Shown: positions 28,311-36,503 of the stretch, piece by piece
Numbering within the stretch: position 1 is the first letter of the stretch
Layout: every line of letters starts with the position of its first letter
Source of the DNA: Bradyrhizobium sp. Ec3.3
GTDB taxonomy: Bacteria; Pseudomonadota; Alphaproteobacteria; Rhizobiales; Xanthobacteraceae
Reading direction: 5' to 3'
DNA: 64,000 nucleotides
NCBI RefSeq assembly: GCF_000472925.1
Contig: NZ_AXAS01000013.1
Span: forward strand, 140,228-204,227
The notes under the pieces: generated by a model
Told to the model about the DNA's origin: nothing
Databases searched by the model: none
The model's input: the letters and a program-made list of their open reading frames with translations, nothing else
Program-made: the position numbers and the translations under genes

Positions 28311-28586
28311 TTACTGGCGATACTGCTGGATGCGCGTGGTGCGCAGTCCGGCCAGACCATGCTGGTCAATGGAAAACTGCCAGGAGAGGAATTCGTCGAC
28401 CGTCAGGGTGTAACGGCTGCAGGCTTCCTCGAGGGAGAGGAGGCCTCCTCGGACCGCGGCAACGACTTCAGCCTTGCGTCGGATGACCCAGCGTTTGGTC
28501 CCCGGTGCAGGCAGATCCGCGATCGTCAAAGGGCTGCCGTCCGGCCCGATGACGTATTTCACCCTCGGGCGATGGGGTTCTGTCAT
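28311..28586 (-). CDS. sciP: CtrA inhibitor SciP (DUF1153)
   Basis: SciP binds CtrA and blocks its recruitment of RNA polymerase, adjusting cell-cycle and flagellar genes in alphaproteobacteria. The ATG at 28584-28586 gives 91 residues. The family pattern is clear: PRVKYVIGPDGSPLT, LPAPGTKRWVIRRKAEVV, and a helix-turn-helix-like end with LSLEEACSRYTLTVDEFLSWQ. An upstream start adding seven residues is less likely. The gene lies between flgD and fliF with its own terminator. Confidence 0.93.
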   Translation of the reverse strand: MTEPHRPRVKYVIGPDGSPLTIADLPAPGTKRWVIRRKAEVVAAVRGGLLSLEEACSRYTLTVDEFLSWQFSIDQHGLAGLRTTRIQQYRQ

Positions 28587-28643
28587 GGCGTACTCACAAA
28601 CTCTCAACCACTGAACTCACGCCATAACCCTACGCCGGTCGGC

Positions 28644-28658
28644 TTAAAAATTGGCTAA
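28644..28658 (-). promoter_or_regulatory. candidate CtrA-binding site upstream of sciP
   Basis: The minus strand reads TTAGCCAATTTTTAA, that is TTAG-N7-TTAA, one base away from the TTAA-N7-TTAA CtrA consensus. It lies 58 bp upstream of the sciP start. CtrA-dependent sciP transcription is known in Caulobacter, so the position is sensible, but a single imperfect match in a 370-bp gap is weak evidence. Confidence 0.4.
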
Positions 28659-28810
28659 GCCTAAGGCTTCAATACAATTCTCGTTGAAAATGGCTGGAAC
28701 ACGAGCGGCCCGGCGGGCGAGACGGGGGTCTCCAACCGGCCAAGCGGGGTAGAAGGTAAATACTTTACTAACTGGCGAGGCCTGCACGCGATGTCGCAAA
28801 GCCCCTCGAC

Positions 28811-28932
28811 GTCGTCCTGGCGAAAGCCAGGACCCATTACCCCAGGGAGTAGTTCCTGCGAAGACTCGGGGTTACGCCTTCGCGTCAAAACGACTTTCGG
28901 TGGCTATGGGTCCTGGCTTTCGCCAGGACGAC
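28811..28932. repeat. inverted repeat, GTCGTCCTGGCGAAAGCCAGGACC family, 122 nt
   Basis: GTCGTCCTGGCGAAAGCCAG at the left is the reverse complement of CTGGCTTTCGCCAGGACGAC at the right; each arm also contains its own small hairpin (TCCTGGC/GCCAGGA). It fills the gap between flgD and sciP. It is a dispersed intergenic repeat; a transcript through it would fold strongly and could end flgD transcription. Confidence 0.85.
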
Positions 28933-28960
28933 ACTGAATTTGCTCCGGCAGCGCGCCGCT

Positions 28961-29671
28961 TTAATTGCTGCTGCTGACGATGCTCTTGACCTGGCTGACC
29001 GTGTAGGTGCTCCCGTCGATCGTCAGCAGGGGCGGCGACTGCGTCAGGTCGACTGAAGACACCGTGCCCTGAACCTGCGCGGCGACACCGACCGAATTCC
29101 CCGAGGCGTCCTTGCCGGTTGCGCTGATCGTGTATTTGCCGTCGGGCCACTGCGTGCCGTCATTGCCCTGGCCGTTCCAGGTGAACGGAATGTCGGAGCC
29201 GGCGCCGGCGGTGTACTTGCCGGTGAACACGGTCTGGCCGCTGGAGTTGGCGATCGAGATGTCGACTGTTGCGTTGGAGGGGACATTGAGGTGCCAGGTC
29301 GCCGACGAACTGGTCATCGTCGCGGTCGTGCCGTCGACCACCGCGGTCTTGCCGACGAAATTCAGCGCCTGGGTCGCCTGCGCGGTCTGCTGCATCGTCA
29401 CCAGCGTGGAGAGCTCGGTGTTGGTCTTGAGCTGTTGCTCGACGCCGGCAAACTGCACGAGCTGCTGGGTGAACTGGTTGGTGTCGAGCGGATCGAGCGG
29501 GTTCTGGTTCTGGAGCTGCGTCGTGAGCAGCGTCAGGAAGGTCTGGAAATTACCCGCCAGCGTCGAGCCGGTGGTCGAGCTCAGGCTGGAGCTCGACGAG
29601 GACGACGAGGATGACGTCTGGGTCGTGCCCGAAACGACTGAAGGGGCAGTGGCGGCATTCGTGGTGGTCAT
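28961..29671 (-). CDS. flgD: flagellar hook-capping protein FlgD
   Basis: FlgD caps the growing hook so that hook subunits can assemble. The 236-residue product has a serine-rich N-terminus, the conserved FQTFLTLLTTQLQNQNPLDP segment, and TNQFTQQLVQFAGVEQQ. The C-terminal half has FlgD Ig-like and Tudor-type features (FTWNGQGNDGTQWPDGKY). Its length is normal. It follows fliK by 12 bp on the same strand, so hook capping and hook-length control are co-transcribed. Confidence 0.94.
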   Translation of the reverse strand: MTTTNAATAPSVVSGTTQTSSSSSSSSSSLSSTTGSTLAGNFQTFLTLLTTQLQNQNPLDPLDTNQFTQQLVQFAGVEQQLKTNTELSTLVTMQQTAQATQALNFVGKTAVVDGTTATMTSSSATWHLNVPSNATVDISIANSSGQTVFTGKYTAGAGSDIPFTWNGQGNDGTQWPDGKYTISATGKDASGNSVGVAAQVQGTVSSVDLTQSPPLLTIDGSTYTVSQVKSIVSSSN

Positions 29672-29683
29672 GTCGAATACTCC

Positions 29684-31300
29684 TCACACTCTGATATCGA
29701 CGCCGCTGCTCGATCCGAGCATGCGGCCGTAGCCGCGTCCCACGGGCGCGGCGGGAGCTGCGTCTTCGTCGCTGATGACCAGACGGCGGGAATTGCTGCC
29801 GTTGTCGTTGCCGTTGCTCGAGTTCTGCCCGGATGAATTCTGGTCGCGCAGGCTGAACGACAGGCCGTTGCTGCCTGTCTTGAGGCCCGCATCGTCGAGC
29901 GCGCGCTGCAACTGCGGCGCGTCCTGTCGCAGCATCGACAGCGTCTCCGGCTTCTCGACGGTGAGATGCGAGGTGACCTGGCCGTTGCGGTCGACGTTGA
30001 TGCGCACGTCGATGCGACCGAGCTCGGCCGGATCGAGGCTGATGTCGAACCGGGTCTTGCCGGCGCGCGCGGCCGCGGCGATCTCGACCGGCACCCCGCT
30101 GATCGGCACGGCGGTGGCGGTCGCCGCGGTCGCGGTCAGCGTCGCCGTCGATGCGCCGGCGACCGAGGTCGTCGTGGTCTGCGGAGCCTGCACTGCGGCA
30201 GCGGCCTGGGCGCTGGTGTCCGTCGTGCTCGTCAGCGTCTGAGTTGCTGCCGTGTGGTCGTGCGTCGATACCGCGGCGGGCGCGGCCGGAGCGGTCTTGT
30301 CCGATACATCGGCCTTGGCCTCGGTCGTGTTGCCCTCGACCTGCGGCCTGGCGGCCTGCGGATGCACGGCCGCGTTCGGATTCGTGGCCATCGCCGCCTG
30401 GTTGGGCGTCGTGCCGGTCGTGCTCGTCTTGCTCGGATCCTGCCCGACGTTGGAAACGTCGGTGTTCTGTTGTGCCGTGGCGGCCGCCTTGAACGAGGTC
30501 TTGGGCGTCGCCTGGGCAACAGTGGCGGTCAGAGCGCCCTGGGCTTGTGGATCGGTTGGCGACGCGTCGGTTGTCGCGGCGGCGGCCGCATCCGTCAGCG
30601 CGGCTTTCGCGGCGGTGCCGGCATCGGCGGTCGCGGCGGTCTTGTCGCCGGTCGCGTCGGTCTTGACGGCCGGCGTAGCGATCTGCGCCGCGGTCGAGGC
30701 ACTCGCGGCGATGCCGGCGGCTGCGATTGTCAGCGGTGAACTTGAATTGCTGGCAGCCTGGCTGGCGGCCGCGTTCGGATCGACCGGTACGACCGGGGCC
30801 GCGACGACGATGGCATTCGGATCGGGCGTTGCAGTCGGTGCGGTGGTTGCCTGCGTGGGATCGGCCTGAATGGCGGTGGCCGGGCCGTCCGTGTCCTCGG
30901 TCTTGTCGCCCTTGCTGTCGTCGGATTTTTCGGCCGATTTCGTGCCGGAGGCGTCTGACTTGCCTTTGGTCTTGTCGGTCGCCTTGGTGGGGGCGGCCGG
31001 TGTATCGCTGGCGGCAGACGTCGAACTGTCGGTCGTATCGGTCGATTTGCTCTGCGACGACGAATCGGTCGAGGAGGTGTCACGCGTGCTCTTGTCGGTG
31101 GAGGACGACGATGACGTGCTGTCGGTGCGGCGCGGTGCCGGGTCCGAGGTCGTGCTCGGCGTGCTGCTGGCAGCCGCCGTGTTGCTGTCGACGAGCGCGC
31201 CGAACGGGTCGTTCGTCGTCGACCCCTGCGAGCGGGCAGGTTTCGGCGGCGCGGTCTGGACCGACACGCTTGCGGCTACATCTGACGTCACGCTGACCAC
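29684..31300 (-). CDS. fliK: flagellar hook-length control protein FliK
   Basis: FliK measures hook length and switches export specificity. The roughly 540-residue protein is very rich in Ser, Thr, Ala and Asp for its first 400 residues, the flexible ruler region. The conserved C-terminal FliK domain then begins around EIAAAARAGKTRFDISLDP, with AELGRIDVRINVD and LSMLRQDAPQLQRALDDAGL. The start is uncertain: GTG at 31300 is well spaced after AAGGGG; GTG at 31306 is also possible. Identity rests mainly on the C-terminal domain and on flgD next door. Confidence 0.9.
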   Translation of the reverse strand: MVSVTSDVAASVSVQTAPPKPARSQGSTTNDPFGALVDSNTAAASSTPSTTSDPAPRRTDSTSSSSSTDKSTRDTSSTDSSSQSKSTDTTDSSTSAASDTPAAPTKATDKTKGKSDASGTKSAEKSDDSKGDKTEDTDGPATAIQADPTQATTAPTATPDPNAIVVAAPVVPVDPNAAASQAASNSSSPLTIAAAGIAASASTAAQIATPAVKTDATGDKTAATADAGTAAKAALTDAAAAATTDASPTDPQAQGALTATVAQATPKTSFKAAATAQQNTDVSNVGQDPSKTSTTGTTPNQAAMATNPNAAVHPQAARPQVEGNTTEAKADVSDKTAPAAPAAVSTHDHTAATQTLTSTTDTSAQAAAAVQAPQTTTTSVAGASTATLTATAATATAVPISGVPVEIAAAARAGKTRFDISLDPAELGRIDVRINVDRNGQVTSHLTVEKPETLSMLRQDAPQLQRALDDAGLKTGSNGLSFSLRDQNSSGQNSSNGNDNGSNSRRLVISDEDAAPAAPVGRGYGRMLGSSSGVDIRV

Positions 31301-31664
31301 GGACACGCCCCTTGAAATGAACTCGAGACAAGGGGTTAGCAAGGAGTGGGCCAGCCCGGCTAAGAGTGGCTTTATATAATAAAATCAAATGCTTGACGCA
31401 TTCCGCGTGCCACGGTGAAGACCTCGGAAACACGGCCCATTTCTGCCTCCCGGCAAGAATTGCCCTAAGCGCGTGGCGAAAGTCTCCCCTGCGATTGCTT
31501 CACGGGAATACGGCCTATATTAAAGGGTAGCTCTCAGCCGCTTTCGACCGGGCAAGCCGACCTCGTGGAACTATTTCCGTTCCCTGAGACCGCCCCTTTC
31601 CCGACCGATCAACGCGGGGCCAGCGGAACACTTCTGCAGCAAGTCGCATTCAACAGCCGGAACC
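31301..31664. other. divergent gap between fliK and mnmA
   Basis: No gene is supported here. The fliK-proximal part has an AT-rich tract (TATATAATAAAATCAAATG) followed by TTGACG, which could belong to a promoter in either direction. The mnmA-proximal side has GGCCTATATTAAAGGG. I could not identify a clear sigma-54 (-24/-12) element. Confidence 0.4.
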
Positions 31665-32846
31665 ATGCGCAACAGTCTGGATCTCGAAGGCCGTCCGCAG
31701 GACACCAGGGTCGTCGTCGCCATGTCGGGCGGCGTGGACTCCTCGACGACGGCTGCGCTGCTGAAGGCCGAAGGTTACGACGTCGTCGGCATCACGCTGC
31801 AGCTCTATGACCACGGTGCGGCGACCCATCGCAAGGGTGCCTGCTGCGCCGGCCAGGACATCCACGACGCGCGCGACGTTGCCGCCAAGCTCGGCATTCC
31901 CCATTACGTACTCGACTACGAGGACCGCTTTCGCGAGTCCGTCATCGACAATTTTGCCGATAGCTACGCGCTCGGCGAGACGCCGGTGCCATGCATCGAG
32001 TGCAACCGCTCCGTCAAGTTCCGCGATCTCCTGAAGACCGCGCGCGAGCTCGGTGCGGTCGCGCTTGCCACCGGCCACTATGTCGCCTCGCGTGGCCTCG
32101 CCGACGGCTCCCGCGCGCTGGTCTGCGCTGCAGATAGCGAGCGCGACCAGAGCTATTTCCTGTTCGCGACCACGCGCGAGCAGCTCGACTACTTGCGCTT
32201 TCCCCTCGGCGACATGACCAAGCCCGAAACGCGCGAGCTCGCCCGCCGCTTTGGCCTCAACGTTGCGGACAAGCACGACAGCCAGGACATCTGCTTCGTG
32301 CCCACCGGGCGCTACACTGACATCATCACCCGGCTGCGTCCCAATGCGATGGAGCCCGGCGACATCGTCGACCTCGACGGCCGCGTCATCGGCCAGCATC
32401 ACGGCATCGCCAATTTCACCGTCGGCCAGCGTCGCGGGCTCGGCATCGCCTCCGGCTCACCGCTCTACGTGGTGCGGCTCGAGGCCGCGACCCGCCGCGT
32501 CGTGGTCGGGCCGCGCGATGCGCTGAAGATGCACCGCATCGTGCTGCGCGACGTCAACTGGATCGGCAACGGCGATATCGATCGCGCCATCGGCGGCGGC
32601 CTCGAGATGTTCGTGCGCGTGCGCTCGACCCGCGCGCCGCAGCCGGCGTGGCTGCGCGGCGGCAACGGCCATTACGAGGTCGAACTCGTCGCCGGCGAAG
32701 AGGGCGTCTCGCCGGGACAGGCCTGCGTGTTCTACGATGCGCCCTCGGGGCAGGCGCGCGTGCTCGGCGGCGGCTTTATCCAGAGCGCGGCCGCGAAGGT
32801 CGCAAGCGATGCGGCGCGGCCGTTCGCGGAAGCGCTGCGCGGCTAG
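31665..32846 (+). CDS. mnmA: tRNA-specific 2-thiouridylase MnmA
   Basis: MnmA adds sulfur to uridine 34 in the wobble position of tRNA-Lys, Glu and Gln. The 393-residue product has the ATP-binding PP-loop SGGVDSS (about 21-27), the first active cysteine in [13 protein letters not shown] and the second in DSQDICFVP, as expected. C-terminal beta-barrel motifs GQRRGLG and [10 protein letters not shown] are present. It stands alone on the plus strand and is followed by a copy of the 45-nt repeat. Confidence 0.96.
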   Translation: MRNSLDLEGRPQDTRVVVAMSGGVDSSTTAALLKAEGYDVVGITLQLYDHGAATHRKGACCAGQDIHDARDVAAKLGIPHYVLDYEDRFRESVIDNFADSYALGETPVPCIECNRSVKFRDLLKTARELGAVALATGHYVASRGLADGSRALVCAADSERDQSYFLFATTREQLDYLRFPLGDMTKPETRELARRFGLNVADKHDSQDICFVPTGRYTDIITRLRPNAMEPGDIVDLDGRVIGQHHGIANFTVGQRRGLGIASGSPLYVVRLEAATRRVVVGPRDALKMHRIVLRDVNWIGNGDIDRAIGGGLEMFVRVRSTRAPQPAWLRGGNGHYEVELVAGEEGVSPGQACVFYDAPSGQARVLGGGFIQSAAAKVASDAARPFAEALRG

Positions 32847-32847
32847 C

Positions 32848-32919
32848 GCATGATCCGGAAAAGTGTGCAGCGGTTTTCCCTCGCGACAAACGCGGAACGC
32901 GTTTGCGCGGAGATCATGC
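32848..32919. repeat. palindromic repeat (GCATGATC...GATCATGC), copy 3, enlarged loop
   Basis: The left half GCATGATCCGGAAAAGTG is shared with the copies at 5003 and 24365, but about 27 extra bases, including AACGCGGAACGCGTTT, are inserted before the closing GATCATGC. The insertion is itself palindromic (AACGCG/CGCGTT), so the element is a nested hairpin. It lies two bases after the mnmA stop. Confidence 0.8.
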
Positions 32920-32952
32920 GCAACATAAGAATCTAATTACAGGGCAGGGGGC

Positions 32953-33591
32953 ATGGCAGCAGATATCTCGCGTGCCGGGGTCGAGAAGGCCTATGGCCGC
33001 TGGGCGCCGGTTTACGATCTCGTGTTCGGCAAGGTGTTCGATGCGGGGCGCCAATCGACCATTGCGGAGGCCGACAAGATCGGCGGCCGCATTCTCGACG
33101 TCGGTGTCGGCACCGGCCTGTCGCTGTCGGATTATTCGCGCTCGACGAAAATCTGTGGCGTCGACATTTCCGAGCCGATGCTGCGCAAGGCGCAAGCGCG
33201 CGTGCGTGCGGAAAAGCTCGGCAATGTCGAGGTGCTCAGCGTGATGGATGCGAAGAACCTTGCATTCCACGACGGCTTCTTCGATGCGGTGGTCGCGCAA
33301 TATGTCATCACCGCGGTGCCCGATCCCGAAGGTACGCTCGACGAGTTCGTGCGTGTGCTGAAACCGGGCGGCGAGCTGATCCTCGTCAATCACATCGGCG
33401 CCGAGAGCGGACCGCGAAAACTGTTCGAACTCGCTTTTGCACCGCTCGCGCGCAGGCTCGGCTGGCGCCCGGAGTTTCCCTGGGACCGCCTCGTCGACTG
33501 GCAGAAGCGCCACGGCGGCATCACGCTCGCCGAGCGGCGGCCGATGCCGCCGATGGGGCACTTCTCGCTGATCCGCTACCGCAAATCGTAA
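32953..33591 (+). CDS. pmtA: phosphatidylethanolamine N-methyltransferase PmtA-like
   Basis: The product (212 residues) is a class I SAM-dependent methyltransferase, with ILDVGVGTGLSLSDY as motif I and VLKPGGELILVNHIG as the motif before the C-terminal lid. The start with VEKAYGRWAPVYDLVFGKVF is typical of the rhizobial PmtA group, which methylates phosphatidylethanolamine to phosphatidylcholine, an important membrane lipid of symbiotic rhizobia. Other methyltransferases share motif I, so the PmtA call rests on the N-terminus. It starts 31 bp after repeat copy 3. Confidence 0.82.
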   Translation: MAADISRAGVEKAYGRWAPVYDLVFGKVFDAGRQSTIAEADKIGGRILDVGVGTGLSLSDYSRSTKICGVDISEPMLRKAQARVRAEKLGNVEVLSVMDAKNLAFHDGFFDAVVAQYVITAVPDPEGTLDEFVRVLKPGGELILVNHIGAESGPRKLFELAFAPLARRLGWRPEFPWDRLVDWQKRHGGITLAERRPMPPMGHFSLIRYRKS

Positions 33592-33636
33592 TGTTCAGAG
33601 GCGGAACACGCGGCGCGGCCCGCGCGTTTTCCGTCC

Positions 33637-34002
33637 ATGCGCACGAGATCGAAACTCATTCTCGCAAGCCTTTTGATCGCAGCCTCCGGGCCTGCGATCG
33701 CACAGGCTCCGCCCAGCCCGGCGACGCCGCCGCAGGCGACCGCGCCGCCGCCCCCGCAGCGCGCCAGCGACTGCACGCCGACCCAGACGGATCGCCCTCG
33801 CGGCACCGTGAAGCCCGATGGCCAGACCACCGGCCAGGCGAGGGAACCACTGGGCGACAAGCTCGCGCAATCCGACGGCGTCCTCTGCCCGCCCACAGGC
33901 GTCGACCCCGAAATGCGCGCGCCTGCGCCGGATGTCGGCAAGACCCCGATCATCCCGCCCCCCGGCAGCCCGGGCGGCGATCCCAATGTGAGGCCGAAGT
34001 AG
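33637..34002 (+). CDS. hypothetical proline-rich secreted protein, 121 aa
   Basis: The product has a signal peptide (SKLILASLLIAASGPAIAQ) followed by a disordered, proline-rich sequence (PPSPATPPQATAPPPP) and a C-terminus with IIPPPGSPGGDPNVRPK. Two cysteines remain in the mature part (RASDCTP and DGVLCPP). It is probably periplasmic. I do not recognise a family. It follows pmtA by 45 bp. Confidence 0.7.
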   Translation: MRTRSKLILASLLIAASGPAIAQAPPSPATPPQATAPPPPQRASDCTPTQTDRPRGTVKPDGQTTGQAREPLGDKLAQSDGVLCPPTGVDPEMRAPAPDVGKTPIIPPPGSPGGDPNVRPK

Positions 34003-34169
34003 GGCTCGTTTCTTCGCCTTTCCTCGCGCGCGAATTTCGGATGAGGGCGTCACCGTCCACCCGAAAGGGCCATGGCAAGGCTTCCAGGTCGAGGTCGGAG
34101 ACAAGCTTGCCGCGCTAATCGGCGGGGGCCCTCTGCGCAGGCCCACCACAATCAATATTGGGTCATACG

Positions 34170-34246
34170 TGGTAGCGGGGGAGGGACTCGAACCCCCGAC
34201 CCCAGGATTATGATTCCCGTGCTCTAACCAGCTGAGCTACCCCGCC
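34170..34246 (-). tRNA. tRNA-Met (anticodon CAT), 77 nt
   Basis: The minus strand folds into a complete cloverleaf: acceptor GGCGGGG / CCCCGCT with a G-T first pair, D-arm GCTCAGCTGGTTAGAGC, anticodon stem CGGGA / TCCTG around ATCATAA with CAT at the anticodon position, T-arm GGGGGTTCGAGTCCCTC and an encoded CCA end at 34170-34172. The acceptor lacks the initiator-type mismatch, so elongator Met is most likely; a lysidine-modified Ile form is not excluded. No integrase or phage gene is next to its 3' end. Confidence 0.92.
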
Positions 34247-34734
34247 ACAGGGCTCGCGCGGCCGAAGCGGCCATCTCGCGAACGCGCGGCATATAAGGAA
34301 GGGGGCGGCGGGCTGTCAAGCAAAGCGGGTGCGTTGGTGGGGTGATTTCGTGACGGAATCCGGCCCCTTTGGCTCCGAACTCGTCTGCTCCTGGGCACTC
34401 CGAGGAGAGCACTATGCACAGGGTCCGAAAATCGCCAATCGGGGAACCGCGATCGTCCTCTGCTCCCGAATGGCCGGCCATTGTCCCATCGCCGGCTTCG
34501 CGGTGGACGTTTTCTCCGTTGAGATCGTGTGCGATTTCCCGGGCGTTCGTCCTGCGCCGTGTGCCGTAAGCGCGGGCTCTTAACTAGCTTTGCGCACTGT
34601 CTGCAAGAATTCCGCTTAACCTTTTGCGGCGGGCGGCCGTGATGCATGGGGGGTGCAGTGATCAGGACGTTGGTGATCTGCGCCGGACTGTGATCCGACG
34701 GGCTGGCCGAATTCGAGCCTGGTGTCGTGAGCGC
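34247..34734. other. 488-bp gap without a supported gene
   Basis: Open frames in both strands here are short, overlap each other and show no recognisable motif or ribosome-binding site. I see no tRNA, repeat or clear terminator. It separates the tRNA from the LysR-led catabolic cluster and may mark the boundary of that cluster. Confidence 0.5.
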
Positions 34735-35625
34735 CTAATTCTTCGAGCGGCCTGAGAGGCCCAATTCCCCGGCGATCCATTTCGTGAACGTGCGGACCGA
34801 TTGTCTGTGCTTCGCCTGCGGGGGGCAGACCAGATAGTGGCCCACATACGTCACATCTCGAGCATGGCCGGCAAGGGGGGCGACCAATTGGCCGTTCGCG
34901 AGTTCGCGCTCGGCAAGCCGGGTGGATTCCAGGGTCACGCCAAGACCGTCGGTCGCTGCAGCTATAGCCATAAAGCTTCGGTCAAAACGAAATCCACCAG
35001 GGCTTGGTGCAGAAAGGCCGTTTGCGGCGAACCAGGCGTTCCAGCGGACGCGTTTCTGCTCGCTTTCGATAAGCGCCAGTTTCAAAAGATCCGCAGGCTC
35101 GCGGATCGTGCCCGCGAGGGAAGGCGCGCACATCGGGCGCACGGTCTCCTCGCCAAGCGGCAGCACCGACAATCCCTCTTGCCGCGGCGGCCCGTAGCAA
35201 ATGTCGACATCGAACTCATCGTTGCGAAAATGCGGATAGTCGACGCCGGCGGCCAGCCGTACCTCCAGTTCAGGATGTTCCTCTATCAACCTTCGCAACC
35301 GCGGCATGAGCCACTGCGCCGCCATGCTCGGCGCACAGTGAAGCCGCAACAAGTTGGATGAGCGCGCGCTCGCGACCTCGAGGCCATGTCTTAGCTCGTC
35401 GAATCCACAGGAGACCCGGCGCAAGAGCGCATCGCCCGCCGGACTCAGCCGGACATTGCGTCCTTCCCGCTCAAAAAGCGTCGTTCCGATCTGATCTTCG
35501 AAGGTTCGGATCGCGTGGCTGACTGCACTCGGCGTCAGTGCCAATTCGGTCGCGGCCGCGCGAAATGATCCGGTGCGTGCAGCAGCCTCGAAAACTCTCA
35601 ACGCTCCGAGAGGAAGCTTGGACAT
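34735..35625 (-). CDS. LysR family transcriptional regulator, GcvA-like
   Basis: The 296-residue product has a standard N-terminal helix-turn-helix (LGALRVFEAAARTGSFRAAA then LTPSAVSHAIRTFEDQIG) and a C-terminal effector-binding domain starting at about residue 90 (LLRLHCAPSMAAQWLMPRL). The sequence is close to the GcvA/AmpR subgroup. The ATG at 35623-35625 is preferred over a start five codons upstream. It is divergent from the SDR gene, the usual layout for a LysR regulator controlling the neighbouring operon, and a palindrome lies just upstream of its start. Confidence 0.92.
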   Translation of the reverse strand: MSKLPLGALRVFEAAARTGSFRAAATELALTPSAVSHAIRTFEDQIGTTLFEREGRNVRLSPAGDALLRRVSCGFDELRHGLEVASARSSNLLRLHCAPSMAAQWLMPRLRRLIEEHPELEVRLAAGVDYPHFRNDEFDVDICYGPPRQEGLSVLPLGEETVRPMCAPSLAGTIREPADLLKLALIESEQKRVRWNAWFAANGLSAPSPGGFRFDRSFMAIAAATDGLGVTLESTRLAERELANGQLVAPLAGHARDVTYVGHYLVCPPQAKHRQSVRTFTKWIAGELGLSGRSKN

Positions 35626-35632
35626 GCCACAG

Positions 35633-35647
35633 GTGAGCACAGTTCAC
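35633..35647. promoter_or_regulatory. candidate LysR operator
   Basis: GTGAGCACAGTTCAC is a hyphenated palindrome (GTGA...TCAC) eight bases upstream of the LysR start and about 90 bp upstream of the divergent SDR gene. LysR proteins bind dyads of about this size, often overlapping their own promoter. It does not contain the simplest T-N11-A core, so the call is tentative. Confidence 0.4.
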
Positions 35648-35736
35648 CTATTAGTGCAAATTTCGCCTATTTTCGCGTCACACCGCCCCGACCATAGTCC
35701 GCCCCCAACAAACAAGCTCTCTCGGAGGAAACAAGT

Positions 35737-36486
35737 ATGCTTCTTGCAGGCAAGACTGCGATCATTTCTGGCGCCGCTGGGGCGCGCGGCATCGGCTTCG
35801 CTACCGCAAAAACGTTCGCGCAAAATGGTGCGCGCGTTGCGATCCTCGACATCGACGGCAAGAGCGCGGCCGGCGCCGCAGCCGAGCTCGGCACGAACCA
35901 TGTCGGCGTTGCCTGCGATGTGACCAACAAGGCCGACTGTGAGCGCGCCGTTGCCGACGTTCTCAAAGCGTTCGGCCAAATCGACATTCTGATCAACAAT
36001 GCCGGCATCACCCAACCGGTCAAAGTGTGGGACATTTCGTCGGAGGATTGGAACCGCATTCAAGACGTCAATCTGCGCGGTGTGCTTTTTCTTTCGCAGG
36101 CGGTGATGCCGCATATGCGGAACCGCAAGTCCGGCGCGATTGCCTGCATGTCCTCCGTCTCCGCCCAGCGCGGTGGCGGCATTCTCGGCGGCGCGCATTA
36201 TTCGGCAGCCAAGGCCGGCGTGCTCGGCCTTGCCAAGGCGATGGCGCGCGAGCTCGGCCCCGATGGAATCCGCGTCAATTGTGTTACGCCAGGTCTGATC
36301 CAGACCGACATCAACGCGGGCAAGATCTCCGACGAAAAGCGCAAGGAGATTATCGACGGCATCCCGCTTGGCAGGCTCGGCGTGCCGCAGGATGTTGCCA
36401 ACATCTATCTCTTCCTGGCCTCCGATCTCTCCGCCTACACGACGGGCGCGGTGATCGACGTCAACGGCGGCATGCTCATCCACTAG
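35737..36486 (+). CDS. SDR family NAD(P)-dependent oxidoreductase
   Basis: A 249-residue classical short-chain dehydrogenase: a cofactor-binding loop of the GxxxGxG type (SGAAGARGIG), NNAGIT, the catalytic serine in CMSSVSAQ, and YSAAK with the catalytic Tyr and Lys. The acidic residue at LDIDG after the second beta-strand favours NAD. The likely reaction is oxidation of a polyol or sugar-acid hydroxyl, or the reverse reduction. It is the first gene of the operon that continues with the split transketolase genes, 17 bp before the next start. Confidence 0.9.
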   Translation: MLLAGKTAIISGAAGARGIGFATAKTFAQNGARVAILDIDGKSAAGAAAELGTNHVGVACDVTNKADCERAVADVLKAFGQIDILINNAGITQPVKVWDISSEDWNRIQDVNLRGVLFLSQAVMPHMRNRKSGAIACMSSVSAQRGGGILGGAHYSAAKAGVLGLAKAMARELGPDGIRVNCVTPGLIQTDINAGKISDEKRKEIIDGIPLGRLGVPQDVANIYLFLASDLSAYTTGAVIDVNGGMLIH

Positions 36487-36503
36487 GGCAGGGGAGGGAA
36501 CTC

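Noticed and set aside
31301..31664. Sigma-54 promoter for fliK
   Set aside because: I looked for TGGCAC-N5-TTGC on both strands and found only partial matches.
34170..34735. Integration site of a mobile island at the tRNA-Met gene
   Set aside because: No integrase, no direct repeat of the tRNA 3' end and no phage genes are visible in the following 10 kb.
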